A stretch of DNA of 32,283 nucleotides. Origin: JBBQKP01 sp038326995. GTDB lineage: Bacteria; Planctomycetota; Phycisphaerae; Tepidisphaerales; Tepidisphaeraceae. The stretch lies in the NCBI GenBank assembly GCA_038326995.1, contig JBBQKP010000012.1, positions 1 to 32,283 on the forward strand, written 5' to 3'. The notes below the pieces were generated by a model. It worked only from the letters and a program-made list of their open reading frames with translations, was not told the DNA's origin and made no database searches. A program made the position numbers and the translations under genes. This document shows positions 22,868 to 30,287 of this stretch, piece after piece (positions within the stretch are counted from its first letter, which is position 1; the number at the start of each line of letters is the position of its first letter).

Positions 22868-24721
22868 ATGGGCGAAGTGAAAACGGCCGATTCGTTGAAT
22901 TCGATGAGCATTCCTCGCGGGTTGATGATCCTGGGGCTGCTAAGTGCGGTAATGCTCGCACTGGTCGGCCGGGTGTATTACCTGCAAACAGAAGGCGCAA
23001 AAAAATTCCGGGCCAGCACCATCCAGCAGCACACCGCACGCGAAACGCTGATCGCCCGACGAGGCAGCATCTTCGACCGCCACGGCAATCTTCTTGCCGG
23101 AACCGTGCTCACCCGCGCGGTATACGTCGACCCCAGGGAAATGCACGCGGGATATATCGCCAGGCCGGGCGGACTCAGGCAGATGGAGGCGGATGTCGCC
23201 TCGCTCGCGCGGATCATCGGCCGAAAGCCGTTCGACTTGCTCCTTCAGATTGCAGACAAAAACGCCGCGCGTTATATCGCGCTGTCGGGCAATCTCGATG
23301 ACATCATTGTTGAAGACATTCAGAAGCTCGACATGCCGGGCCTGGGCTTCGAATGGGAATCGACCCGGCAATATCCCGGCGGCGTTTTAGCAGCGCACGT
23401 CCTGGGCGGCGTGGGCAGCGACGGGCAAGGCCTGGAAGGCGCGGAGCTTCAGTTTGATCGAACCCTGACGGGCCGCGATGGATGGAAAAAATCGCTGCGA
23501 GATTCGCGACGGCGCAGCGTCAGCACGCTCGCCGACGACTATCAACCGCCCACCCACGGCCGGCATATCGTTCTCACCCTCGACTCCCAGATTCAGCAGA
23601 TCGCCGAGGAAGAACTCAAAAATACCATCAACGAATTCAGCGCCACCAGCGGCGAGTGCGTCGTGATGGACCCATCCACCGGCGAGATTTTTGCGATGGC
23701 GAGCTTCCCGACCTATCGCCCGGAATCGATCGCGACCTCCAGCGCAGAACAGCGGACCAACCGCGTCCTCACTCACCCCTACGAGCCCGGCTCGACCATC
23801 AAGCCGTTCATCGTCGCTCAGGCGCTCGAACAACGCGCCGTAAAACTCACCGACGTCTGGCCGATCAACGGCCCGCGTTTCGTCACAAGCTACGGCCGAA
23901 GAATCACCGACGTCCACGGCTACGACAAACTCAACACATGGGACGTGCTCGTCAAATCCAGCAACATCGGCATGTCCATGATCGGCCAGAAGCTCGGCAG
24001 CGCCAGACTTCGCACCGGGCTCCATGAGCTGGGCTTTGGCAGCCGCGGCGGTGTCGAGCTGCGCGGCGAAGATGCGGGGCTGCTCAACAACATCTCCAAA
24101 TGGACCAAGCACTCGCCCGACTCGGTCGTTCAGGGCTATGAACTGCTCGTCACGCCCCTGCAAATGACACGCGCGATCGCCGCGATCGCCAACGGCGGCA
24201 TGCTCGTTACGCCTCACATCACCAGGGGCTGGATGAAGGCCGACGGCTCACTCGAACCAATGATCAATGCGAGCGCGGGCCTGCCCGTCATCGATCGCAA
24301 GGTCGCCGATGAGGTCCGGCGAGTCCTGGCTGACGTGCCGGTTCGCGGCACTGCTAAGAACGCGCGATCAGAGAATTACAACGTGTTCGGCAAGACCGGC
24401 ACCGCCCATGCCGCAGTCAACGGCAGGTACAACGAGATCAACTACACCGCGAGTTTTATAGGCGGCGCGCCATATGAATCGCCCAAACTCGTGATCGCGT
24501 TCATCATCAGCAATCCGAACAAGGCCAAGAGCCATTTCGGCGGCATGGTCGCCGCACCTGCGGCCGGGCGCGTGCTCGAACGTTCGCTCGCGGCCATGGG
24601 CGTTTCCGAAAGCCCCGTGCTCTCTGTCCCGCCTCCACAGATCGCCGATTCGCTCTTCAATTTCGACGCCAAAGCGTATGAAAAGAAATCCAAGTCCGAC
24701 GTGGCGGACGTGCGGGATTAG
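22868..24721 (+). CDS. Class B penicillin-binding protein (FtsI/SpoVD-like transpeptidase)
   Basis: The enzyme cross-links peptidoglycan peptides outside the membrane, either at the division septum or in elongation. ATG 22868 gives 617 residues: a short cytoplasmic tail, one membrane anchor (about 19-37), the dimerisation domain starting with ARRGSIFDRHGNLLAG (63-78), and the transpeptidase domain. The active site is STIK (Ser309, Lys312), SSN (364-366) and KTGTA (509-513). The frame extends upstream of 22868 only through the antisense of the ABC gene. GLEGAELQFDRTLTGRDG is typical of FtsI-like members. It is near murJ, so this area is partly a cell-wall locus. A palindromic element follows the stop. 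Confidence 0.92.
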   Translation: MGEVKTADSLNSMSIPRGLMILGLLSAVMLALVGRVYYLQTEGAKKFRASTIQQHTARETLIARRGSIFDRHGNLLAGTVLTRAVYVDPREMHAGYIARPGGLRQMEADVASLARIIGRKPFDLLLQIADKNAARYIALSGNLDDIIVEDIQKLDMPGLGFEWESTRQYPGGVLAAHVLGGVGSDGQGLEGAELQFDRTLTGRDGWKKSLRDSRRRSVSTLADDYQPPTHGRHIVLTLDSQIQQIAEEELKNTINEFSATSGECVVMDPSTGEIFAMASFPTYRPESIATSSAEQRTNRVLTHPYEPGSTIKPFIVAQALEQRAVKLTDVWPINGPRFVTSYGRRITDVHGYDKLNTWDVLVKSSNIGMSMIGQKLGSARLRTGLHELGFGSRGGVELRGEDAGLLNNISKWTKHSPDSVVQGYELLVTPLQMTRAIAAIANGGMLVTPHITRGWMKADGSLEPMINASAGLPVIDRKVADEVRRVLADVPVRGTAKNARSENYNVFGKTGTAHAAVNGRYNEINYTASFIGGAPYESPKLVIAFIISNPNKAKSHFGGMVAAPAAGRVLERSLAAMGVSESPVLSVPPPQIADSLFNFDAKAYEKKSKSDVADVRD

Positions 24722-24767
24722 CAGCAAGTCTTCGGAAAGAATCTCAATACTATCCAACAGTAATAAA

Positions 24768-24832
24768 GAGCCGCGCACGTAGTAAGCGGGCATTTTCAGT
24801 AGACAGAACCGGCTCACTCCGCGCGCGGTTTC
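24768..24832. repeat. GAGCCGCG inverted-repeat element between convergent genes
   Basis: The left arm starts GAGCCGCGCACGTAGTAAGC (24768) and the degenerate right arm ends at 24832. It lies between the stop of the penicillin-binding protein gene and the end of the convergent adenosyltransferase gene, a site that suits a bidirectional terminator. Confidence 0.7.
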
Positions 24833-24896
24833 TTAAGGCAATTCGAGGCTGGGAATGGCCGAAATCGCCCGGCAATCGATGTAGCCAATGTGATTC

Positions 24897-25445
24897 TTAC
24901 TTCGCTTCCCAGATCACATCGGCAACGCCCGCGCGGTGGTTTGCCAATCGTGCGGCCGCGAACAGCCAATCCGAGAGACGATTCAAATACGTCATCATGT
25001 CCGCATCGACCTTTGCCTGATCCGCGAGATTCACCAATGCACGCTCGGCCCTTCGGCACACCGTTCGGGCGATGTGCAGACGGGCCGCCAGTTCCGTCCC
25101 GCCGGGCAAAATGAAGTTGCGGAGTTTTGGCAATTCCTCCTCGGCCCGGTCGATCTGCTGTTCGAGCCGATCGATGGCTAATTTCGGCACGGGCGGCAGC
25201 TTCCAGTCTTCGGGGCTTTGCGTGTCGTCCAGCGCCAAATGCGAGCCGATGACGAACAGCTCGTGCTGCACCGGGGCCAGCAGTTCATCGACCCAGCCCG
25301 CCCGATTGACGCGGCAAAAACCCAGCACGGAGTTCAGCTCATCGACCGACCCGTAGGCCTCGATGCGGAGATGGTTTTTGGGCACGCGCTTTCCGCCGAT
25401 CAGGCCTGTGGAACCCGCGTCGCCGGTCTTGGTATAAAGTTTCAT
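24897..25445 (-). CDS. Cob(I)alamin adenosyltransferase (PduO type)
   Basis: The enzyme attaches the adenosyl group of ATP to cob(I)alamin to make coenzyme B12. ATG 25445 gives 182 residues beginning MKLYTKTGDAGSTGLIGGKR, the ATP-binding N-terminal motif of the PduO family. FILPGGT (111-117), RTVCRRAER (127-135) and YLNRLSDWLF (153-162) complete the signature. A longer frame adds 14 residues (MPLLITLQHC) that the family does not need. No Shine-Dalgarno is visible. No other cobalamin gene is here, so salvage of imported corrinoid is the simplest role. It lies downstream of sodA on the same strand, separated by a hairpin. Confidence 0.92.
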   Translation of the reverse strand: MKLYTKTGDAGSTGLIGGKRVPKNHLRIEAYGSVDELNSVLGFCRVNRAGWVDELLAPVQHELFVIGSHLALDDTQSPEDWKLPPVPKLAIDRLEQQIDRAEEELPKLRNFILPGGTELAARLHIARTVCRRAERALVNLADQAKVDADMMTYLNRLSDWLFAAARLANHRAGVADVIWEAK

Positions 25446-25467
25446 AATAAATTTGAGACAGTGTTGA

Positions 25468-25513
25468 AGAGTGATGAGCAAAGGCATCGACGGCCGTTCT
25501 TACTCATCACTCT
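25468..25513. repeat. AGAGTGATGAG stem-loop between sodA and the adenosyltransferase gene
   Basis: AGAGTGATGAG (25468-25478) and CTCATCACTCT (25503-25513) form a perfect 11-bp stem with a 24-base loop, 42 bases after the sodA stop. No T-run follows on the minus strand. It may stabilise or partly terminate the sodA transcript. Confidence 0.55.
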
Positions 25514-25554
25514 CCACACGTCTGCGTTGTTCTACGATCTTCTGCGATCTGTGA

Positions 25555-26160
25555 TTACTTGCCGAACAGCGCGTCGGCCCTGGTCCAGTTCACGACCGAA
25601 AAGAAAGCGTCGATATAGTCCGCTCGCTTGTTCTGATACTTCAGGTAATACGCGTGTTCCCACACGTCAAGGCCCAAAATCGGGTGATGGCCGGTGAGGA
25701 TCGGCGCATCCTGATTGGGCAGGCTGACGATCGACAGCTTGCCGTCTTTCTTGACGAGCCATGCCCAGCCCGAACCGAAGCGCTTGAGCGCTGCGTCCTT
25801 GAAGTCCGTCTTGAATTTGTCGAACGAGCCGAAGCTCTGCTCGATGGCGGCGGCGAGTGGGCCGACGGGCGACTTGCTTCCGCCTGGCGTGAGGCTTTCC
25901 CAGAAGAATTCGTGATTGAAGTGCCCGCCGCCGTTGTTGCGGACGACCATGCGAATCGCCTCGGGAACGTTCGCGAGGTCGGGCGTCGACAGTACCTGCT
26001 CGATCGGCGTCGATTCGATCGGCGTGCCTTTGGTCGCGTTGTTGTAGTTATCGACGTACGTCTTGTGGTGCTTGCCGAAGTGAATCTCCATCGTGGTCTT
26101 ATCAATGGCGGGTTCGAGGGCTTCGAAGGCGTACGGAAGGGGTTTTTGAACGAGCGGCAT
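25555..26160 (-). CDS. sodA: Superoxide dismutase (Mn/Fe family)
   Basis: The enzyme converts superoxide to hydrogen peroxide and oxygen. The 201-residue protein has all four metal ligands in the expected places: His27 (EIHFGKHH), His83 (GGHFNHEFFW), Asp165 and His169 (LDVWEHAYYLKY). GSGWAWLV and GGGHFNH resemble the manganese type more than the iron type, although metal use cannot be settled from sequence. No signal peptide is present, so it acts in the cytoplasm. The start ATG 26160 has GGAG about nine bases ahead, and a candidate promoter lies at 26196-26224. It may share a transcript with the adenosyltransferase gene downstream. Confidence 0.95.
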   Translation of the reverse strand: MPLVQKPLPYAFEALEPAIDKTTMEIHFGKHHKTYVDNYNNATKGTPIESTPIEQVLSTPDLANVPEAIRMVVRNNGGGHFNHEFFWESLTPGGSKSPVGPLAAAIEQSFGSFDKFKTDFKDAALKRFGSGWAWLVKKDGKLSIVSLPNQDAPILTGHHPILGLDVWEHAYYLKYQNKRADYIDAFFSVVNWTRADALFGK

Positions 26161-26195
26161 ATTGGTTTCTCCAGTTGAAAAAAGGGTTCGGTGTG

Positions 26196-26224
26196 ACGAT
26201 AGGCAATTGAAGTCGGATTGTCGA
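26196..26224 (-). promoter_or_regulatory. Candidate promoter of sodA
   Basis: On the minus strand TCGACA (-35-like) and TATCGT (-10-like) are separated by 17 bases. Transcription would start about 28 bases ahead of the sodA ATG. The -10 match is only moderate. Confidence 0.33.
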
Positions 26225-26293
26225 TCAGGTAGGGCCTCATCCCGGTTTAGGAGTCCGCTTTTGTTGAAACCAATTTATGATCTGCTCGATAAA

Positions 26294-26315
26294 GAGCCGC
26301 GCACGAACTGAGCGG
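26294..26315. repeat. GAGCCGCG-family single arm
   Basis: GAGCCGCGCACGAACTGAGC matches the left arms at 13461 and 24768. No clear second arm is found within 100 bases. Confidence 0.65.
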
Positions 26316-26438
26316 ATATGAATAAGCAAGAGAGCGGGAATTTCTCATTCCCCCGGCCTATTGGAATCAGTCAAACGATCGAACGACATCAGAAACGCGC
26401 TGATAAACGCGCTTACAAAAGGCGCTTGCCACACGGGC

Positions 26439-26474
26439 GGCTCGGTGGGCTCGGTGGGCCCTGTGGGCTCGGTG
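26439..26474. repeat. 9-bp tandem repeat, four copies
   Basis: GGCTCGGTG, GGCTCGGTG, GGCCCTGTG and GGCTCGGTG follow each other from 26439. No coding context is evident. Confidence 0.8.
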
Positions 26475-26863
26475 TATTTTCGCGCGGCGCGTATCGCGTT
26501 TGCGCGCTCATCGCGATGCGCCAAGGGGCGAATGGAACATGTGACGGATGTGTGGCTTTGGAAGACGAAGTCGAACTCAAATGTGCGCATGTCGCGTCGG
26601 CCCGCGTGAGTGTTGGCGGCGTAAGGTGAGTGTCGATCGGGAGATGGGCCAAGAGATGGTGGAAATGGAGCGTCGAAAATGGGTGGTGATAGGCTGCTAA
26701 TCGGGTGCGAAAGGGCGTGAACACGAGCAAATCGGCGCAAATCGGCGCAAACGCGGGCAAGTGGCGGCGTTGGGTGCCAGGTTCGGGCAAAAGAGTATCG
26801 CGACTCGTGTTCGAGTTCAGGCACCGGAAAAGAGCAGATCCGAAAATACGCCAAGCCGTCACG

Positions 26864-27862
26864 TCAATGGTCAGACTCCACTTTTCGCCGCACCGGCCGA
26901 AACTCAACCAGCGCATTGGCCAGGAGCACCATCGCGCCGCCGACCAGCATCAGTCCCGTGACGCCTTGCCCGCGATACAAATACGCAAAGCCCCCGGCGA
27001 AAAGCGGCTCGAGCAGGTAAATCAGTGCCGCCCGCTCGGGCCGGACGCGGGGCTGAAACACGTTCACCAAGCCGAAGCTCACGATCGTCGGAAACAGAAC
27101 AAGGAGCACAATATTTCCAAGAACGCTACGCCCCAAAACGACATCAAGCTGCGGCACGGTGCCCTGCTTTATCATCAAAAAAATGCCGCCCGAAAGACTC
27201 ACAATACCGACTACCGCGAACTGCGCGAGCGTCATGCGGTAGGGACCCTGGCCGTCGCCGATTGCCTCACTGTCACGCCTTACCAGCACATTCAGCACGA
27301 TCAAATGCCACGCGAACATCACCGCACACAAGAGGCCCATGATCTCACCCGCGCCCAGCACGAAGTTGGAGGCGCCGTTCATCACCCACACGCCGATGCA
27401 CGCCGCGACGGCCGCGACCCACACGATGCCCGGGATCGGCCTTTGATATCCCAGTCGCAAAATCAGCGGCGTGAAGAGCACCGCGAGCGAAGTGAAAACC
27501 GCGGCCGTCGCCTCGTCGGTCAGATCAAGCAAGAGCGTCTGCAGCGCCATCGGGATGACGAGCATCACGCCCAGAATCATGCCGCGGCGAAGCGAGGCCG
27601 CCGACCATCCGCTTCGCGACGCACGAAAGATCGCGCCCCACAACAACGCGCCGAGGATGAATCGAAAACCCACCGCCAACATCGGGCCTGCAGCGGAATC
27701 ACTGGCTGGCGAATAAGTGGCATCAGAATGACTGGCGGCCATCGACGCATTCAGCGCCTCGCCCGCGTGCTTCTGAAGCGCGAACGAAAAACCCCACACC
27801 ACCGTCGCGATCAACAGCATCCATTCCGCACGTGTGTCTTTGGGGACATGTGTGCTGCTCAT
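26864..27862 (-). CDS. Two-domain EamA/DMT-family transporter
   Basis: The 332-residue protein has about ten membrane helices in two EamA repeats: the first around residues 15-160, with WMLLIATVVWGFSFALQKHAG and AVFTSLAVLFTPLILRL, the second around 170-320, ending RAALIYLLEPLFAGGFAYLYRGQ. Members export metabolites, amino acids or nucleotide precursors; this substrate is unknown. A Ser/Ala/Asp-rich loop (MAASHSDATYSPASDSA) between the first two helices looks like an insertion. The start ATG overlaps the stop of the upstream gene (ATGA), so it is co-transcribed with the membrane protein and probably the lactonase. Confidence 0.92.
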   Translation of the reverse strand: MSSTHVPKDTRAEWMLLIATVVWGFSFALQKHAGEALNASMAASHSDATYSPASDSAAGPMLAVGFRFILGALLWGAIFRASRSGWSAASLRRGMILGVMLVIPMALQTLLLDLTDEATAAVFTSLAVLFTPLILRLGYQRPIPGIVWVAAVAACIGVWVMNGASNFVLGAGEIMGLLCAVMFAWHLIVLNVLVRRDSEAIGDGQGPYRMTLAQFAVVGIVSLSGGIFLMIKQGTVPQLDVVLGRSVLGNIVLLVLFPTIVSFGLVNVFQPRVRPERAALIYLLEPLFAGGFAYLYRGQGVTGLMLVGGAMVLLANALVEFRPVRRKVESDH

Positions 27863-28956
27863 CGCTGTTCTGTTCGCTCTGCGTCGCCCTGGAAAAAGTC
27901 GCGCACGATTCGGCGATACGCCATCGGCACGCGACGAAGAGAGGCCTTGCCGTCCGGAGTCAGCGCATCGGAACTCGGCGCGGCCAAAGAGGATTCGCTT
28001 GCTGAAACTGGAAGCGTCTGCGTGTCTTGTGCGATGCCGCCGCGCGTGGAGTTCTCATCCATGTTCTTCGTGTTTTGGGCTTCGTTTCCTAAACCAGCAC
28101 CAACACCAATACCAGCACCAGGCCGCACCGCGATGCGGCCTGAAGAATCAGGCGAACGCGACGTGCCGGACCGAGTTTCAGTCGCGCGAATCTCATTCGC
28201 GACGTCTTCCGAATCTTTACTGCGCGCCTCACCCTGCCCGATCGAATCTCCGCCCGCCGCGAGTGACGTGTCGCTGGTCTGGCGCGATTCATCGCCACGA
28301 TTTTCCTCGGCGTCGATCTCCAATTCGCTGCTTGATATCGCTGCCGAATTGCCTGACTCGGCTTCTGCTTTTCCAAGCAAGCCGGGCGATCCGCGCATCG
28401 ATCTCTGGCCCGAAGGGCTCAATGCGCCCGAAGTCAGCAGGGGTGTTGATGCTAAAACAACATCGTTTTCAGGCATCGTTCCCCAAGCTATCAACGCTCG
28501 TTCTGGCATCAGCAAAAACGCCGACGCCATTGATGCGATCAGCAGACTCGCGCCGATCGTCGCGCGTCGGGCGGCATGTCTCGTCTCATTCCGTAACAGA
28601 ATCCGGGATCGAGAAAGCACCTCAAACGCACGCGGCAAAATGCGGATCTGCTCGGCCGTCGCGGCGTCGATCGACGCGGCGGTCAGTAATGCTTCGTTCG
28701 AATTCGCTGCGCGATCTAGTGTCGCGGCGAGCGAGAGCGACGTCGTCGCCTGCGTGCGAAACAGTCCAACCACGCCGCCCGCCGTAATAACCAAGCCCGC
28801 GAAAATCGGCGACACGCCAATCACTAAAAGCACCGCCCCGGCGATCGAAGCGAAACCCGCGCAGACCAAAACCGATGCGACCGCGTCGCGCATTCGCTTT
28901 GCGCGTGAGAGCTTTCGCAGGTCTGAAAGGAGTTGTGTGTGTGATTGAACTGCCAC
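27859..28956 (-). CDS. Membrane protein with long disordered region
   Basis: GTG 28956 is chosen because AGGAG lies eight bases ahead; a longer frame starts at 28995 inside the lactonase gene's end. The 365-residue product has a paired membrane segment (about 27-66), a helical soluble stretch, a third membrane helix (about 132-152), then about 180 residues rich in Ser, Glu, Gly, Ala and Asp with no visible fold. It closes with VPMAYRRIVRDFFQG. Ends of this kind are familiar from uncharacterised planctomycete membrane proteins, but I cannot name a family. It is coupled to the EamA transporter downstream (4-base overlap) and 11 bases from the lactonase upstream. Confidence 0.75.
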   Translation of the reverse strand: MAVQSHTQLLSDLRKLSRAKRMRDAVASVLVCAGFASIAGAVLLVIGVSPIFAGLVITAGGVVGLFRTQATTSLSLAATLDRAANSNEALLTAASIDAATAEQIRILPRAFEVLSRSRILLRNETRHAARRATIGASLLIASMASAFLLMPERALIAWGTMPENDVVLASTPLLTSGALSPSGQRSMRGSPGLLGKAEAESGNSAAISSSELEIDAEENRGDESRQTSDTSLAAGGDSIGQGEARSKDSEDVANEIRATETRSGTSRSPDSSGRIAVRPGAGIGVGAGLGNEAQNTKNMDENSTRGGIAQDTQTLPVSASESSLAAPSSDALTPDGKASLRRVPMAYRRIVRDFFQGDAERTEQR

Positions 28957-28967
28957 GAAGAACACTC

Positions 28968-30143
28968 CTATTGACCGCGAATGAATCGCACGCACTGCGG
29001 CGAATCCAGCAGTATCGCCTGATCATCCGGGCCGGCCGAACGCAGCTCGCCCGTCGCCTGATCGACCGCGAAAACCGCGAGGTTTCCTGTGGTCTGGTTG
29101 GCGACGACCATCCACTGACCACTGGGATTGAGCGAGAAATGTCTGGGCTTTTTTCCCTGCGTCGGCGTTGTGGAAACGAGCGACAGAGATTGCGTCATCG
29201 AATCGAACGTGAACCGCGCGATCGAATCATGGCCGCGGTTGCTGACGTAAACGAACTTGCCGCTTGGATGCACGGCGACTTCTGCTGTCGAACTGCTTCC
29301 GATGAAATCGGCAGGCAAGGTCGAGACGCGCGAGCCGACGTTCGTCCTGGTCGACAGCGTGCCGGCACGCGCGTCCCATGTGAACGCGCACAGTGTGTTA
29401 TCGAGTTCGCCGCAGACGAAAAGAATCGGCAAAGTCGGATGAAACGCGACGTGCCTGGGCCCCGCGCCGGGCGTGAGCTTTGCGACGCTGTGAGGCGTAA
29501 GCACCGCCGACTTCGCGTCGATCGCGTAAACGATCAGTTCGTCCGTTCCCAAATCCGCGGCGACGGCGAAACGCGCAATCGAATCGGCACTGTTCAAATC
29601 GGCGGTCACTGGTGCGGGCGTGATCGAATGCGCGTGCGGCGCCTTTTGCCGGGACGAATTCACGCTGCTGCCCGTGTGTTTTATATGCGACGCCCGCGCG
29701 CCAGGAACGCCCTTGTCATCAAGCGGAAACGACACGACGGAGCCCGAACCGTAGTTCGCAACCAGCAGTGCAGAATCGGTGGCACTGACGAAGCACGGGC
29801 CGCTCGCACCCGCGTCTACGCCGATTTCCTGCGAGGCGATTTCCGTCAGTGCGTGCGAAAGCGCGTCAATCGAAAGTGCGTAAACCCGCGCCTTGCCGTC
29901 GTAGGTTTCGCTGACGGCATAGAGGACGTTGAGCGTCGGGTGTTGCGCGAGAAAACTCGGGCTTTTGACCTCGAACGCGAGCTTGGGCTCAGACAGTTTT
30001 CCGGTGCTCGTATCGAGCGTCGTGGAAAACACGCCCTTATCCGTGCCGATGAACAGGACGTCGGTGGCGCGGGTGATGCTGGTTGCGATCAAGAGCGAGC
30101 CGAGCGCGACAAAGAGAATCGTGGACCATTCGAAATAGCTCAT
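28968..30143 (-). CDS. Exported seven-bladed beta-propeller lactonase (6-phosphogluconolactonase YbhE type)
   Basis: The 391-residue protein has an N-terminal hydrophobic export segment (STILFVALGSLLIATSI, about 7-23) followed by a lactonase-family beta-propeller. Blade motifs include FLAQHPTLNVLYAVSE, VANYGSGSVVSF, GPRHVAFHPTLPILFV, VAVHPSGKFVYVSNRGHDSI and PRHFSLNPSGQWMVVANQ. Cytoplasmic YbhE enzymes hydrolyse 6-phosphogluconolactone in the pentose phosphate pathway. The export signal argues against that substrate, so a different extracytoplasmic lactone or a purely structural role is possible. ATG 30143 is the start. The next gene follows after 11 bases, indicating an operon of lactonase, membrane protein and EamA transporter. 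Confidence 0.88.
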   Translation of the reverse strand: MSYFEWSTILFVALGSLLIATSITRATDVLFIGTDKGVFSTTLDTSTGKLSEPKLAFEVKSPSFLAQHPTLNVLYAVSETYDGKARVYALSIDALSHALTEIASQEIGVDAGASGPCFVSATDSALLVANYGSGSVVSFPLDDKGVPGARASHIKHTGSSVNSSRQKAPHAHSITPAPVTADLNSADSIARFAVAADLGTDELIVYAIDAKSAVLTPHSVAKLTPGAGPRHVAFHPTLPILFVCGELDNTLCAFTWDARAGTLSTRTNVGSRVSTLPADFIGSSSTAEVAVHPSGKFVYVSNRGHDSIARFTFDSMTQSLSLVSTTPTQGKKPRHFSLNPSGQWMVVANQTTGNLAVFAVDQATGELRSAGPDDQAILLDSPQCVRFIRGQ

Positions 30144-30193
30144 GGGCAGGATGATAGTCGAACAGCAGCGATGGTGGGTGGGACTGAATTAAT

Positions 30194-30260
30194 GGGCCGC
30201 GAACGAAGTAAGCGAAGTCCGCTAACGACATCAAATACCCGCCGGCTTCGTACGCGGCTC
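30194..30260. repeat. GAGCCGCG-family inverted-repeat element
   Basis: The left arm GGGCCGCGAACGAAGTAAGC (30194) and the right arm (about 30239-30260, reverse complement starting GAGCCGCGTACGAAGC) flank a short core. It lies between the stop of the aldehyde dehydrogenase gene and the start of the lactonase gene on the minus strand, so it may separate their transcripts. Confidence 0.75.
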
Positions 30261-30287
30261 ATTTTAAATCGATCGGATGAATTCGCG

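Larger units (their letters stand above)
26225..26863. other. Long intergenic stretch without a convincing gene
   Basis: Between the sodA promoter region and the end of the EamA gene I see no frame with believable protein character. The long minus-strand frame across 26345-26854 is rich in His, Pro, Ser and Thr and includes a repeat-derived TEPTGPTEPTEP run. The stretch contains one arm of the GAGCCGCG family (26294-26315), a 9-bp tandem repeat (26439-26474) and a short direct repeat AAATCGGCGC near 26730. It may be a decayed gene. Confidence 0.5.

Noticed and set aside
26345..26854. A minus-strand gene of about 170 codons
   Set aside because: The product is a His/Pro/Ser/Thr mixture with a repeat-derived TEPTGPTEP run, with no start signal and no recognisable fold.
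26705..28948. A plus-strand open frame of 747 codons
   Set aside because: It lies antisense to the EamA and disordered membrane protein genes, and its product is a basic, motif-free sequence.
28957..28995. Upstream start for the disordered membrane protein
   Set aside because: The GTG at 28995 overlaps the lactonase end and has no ribosome-binding site, whereas GTG 28956 has AGGAG at good spacing.
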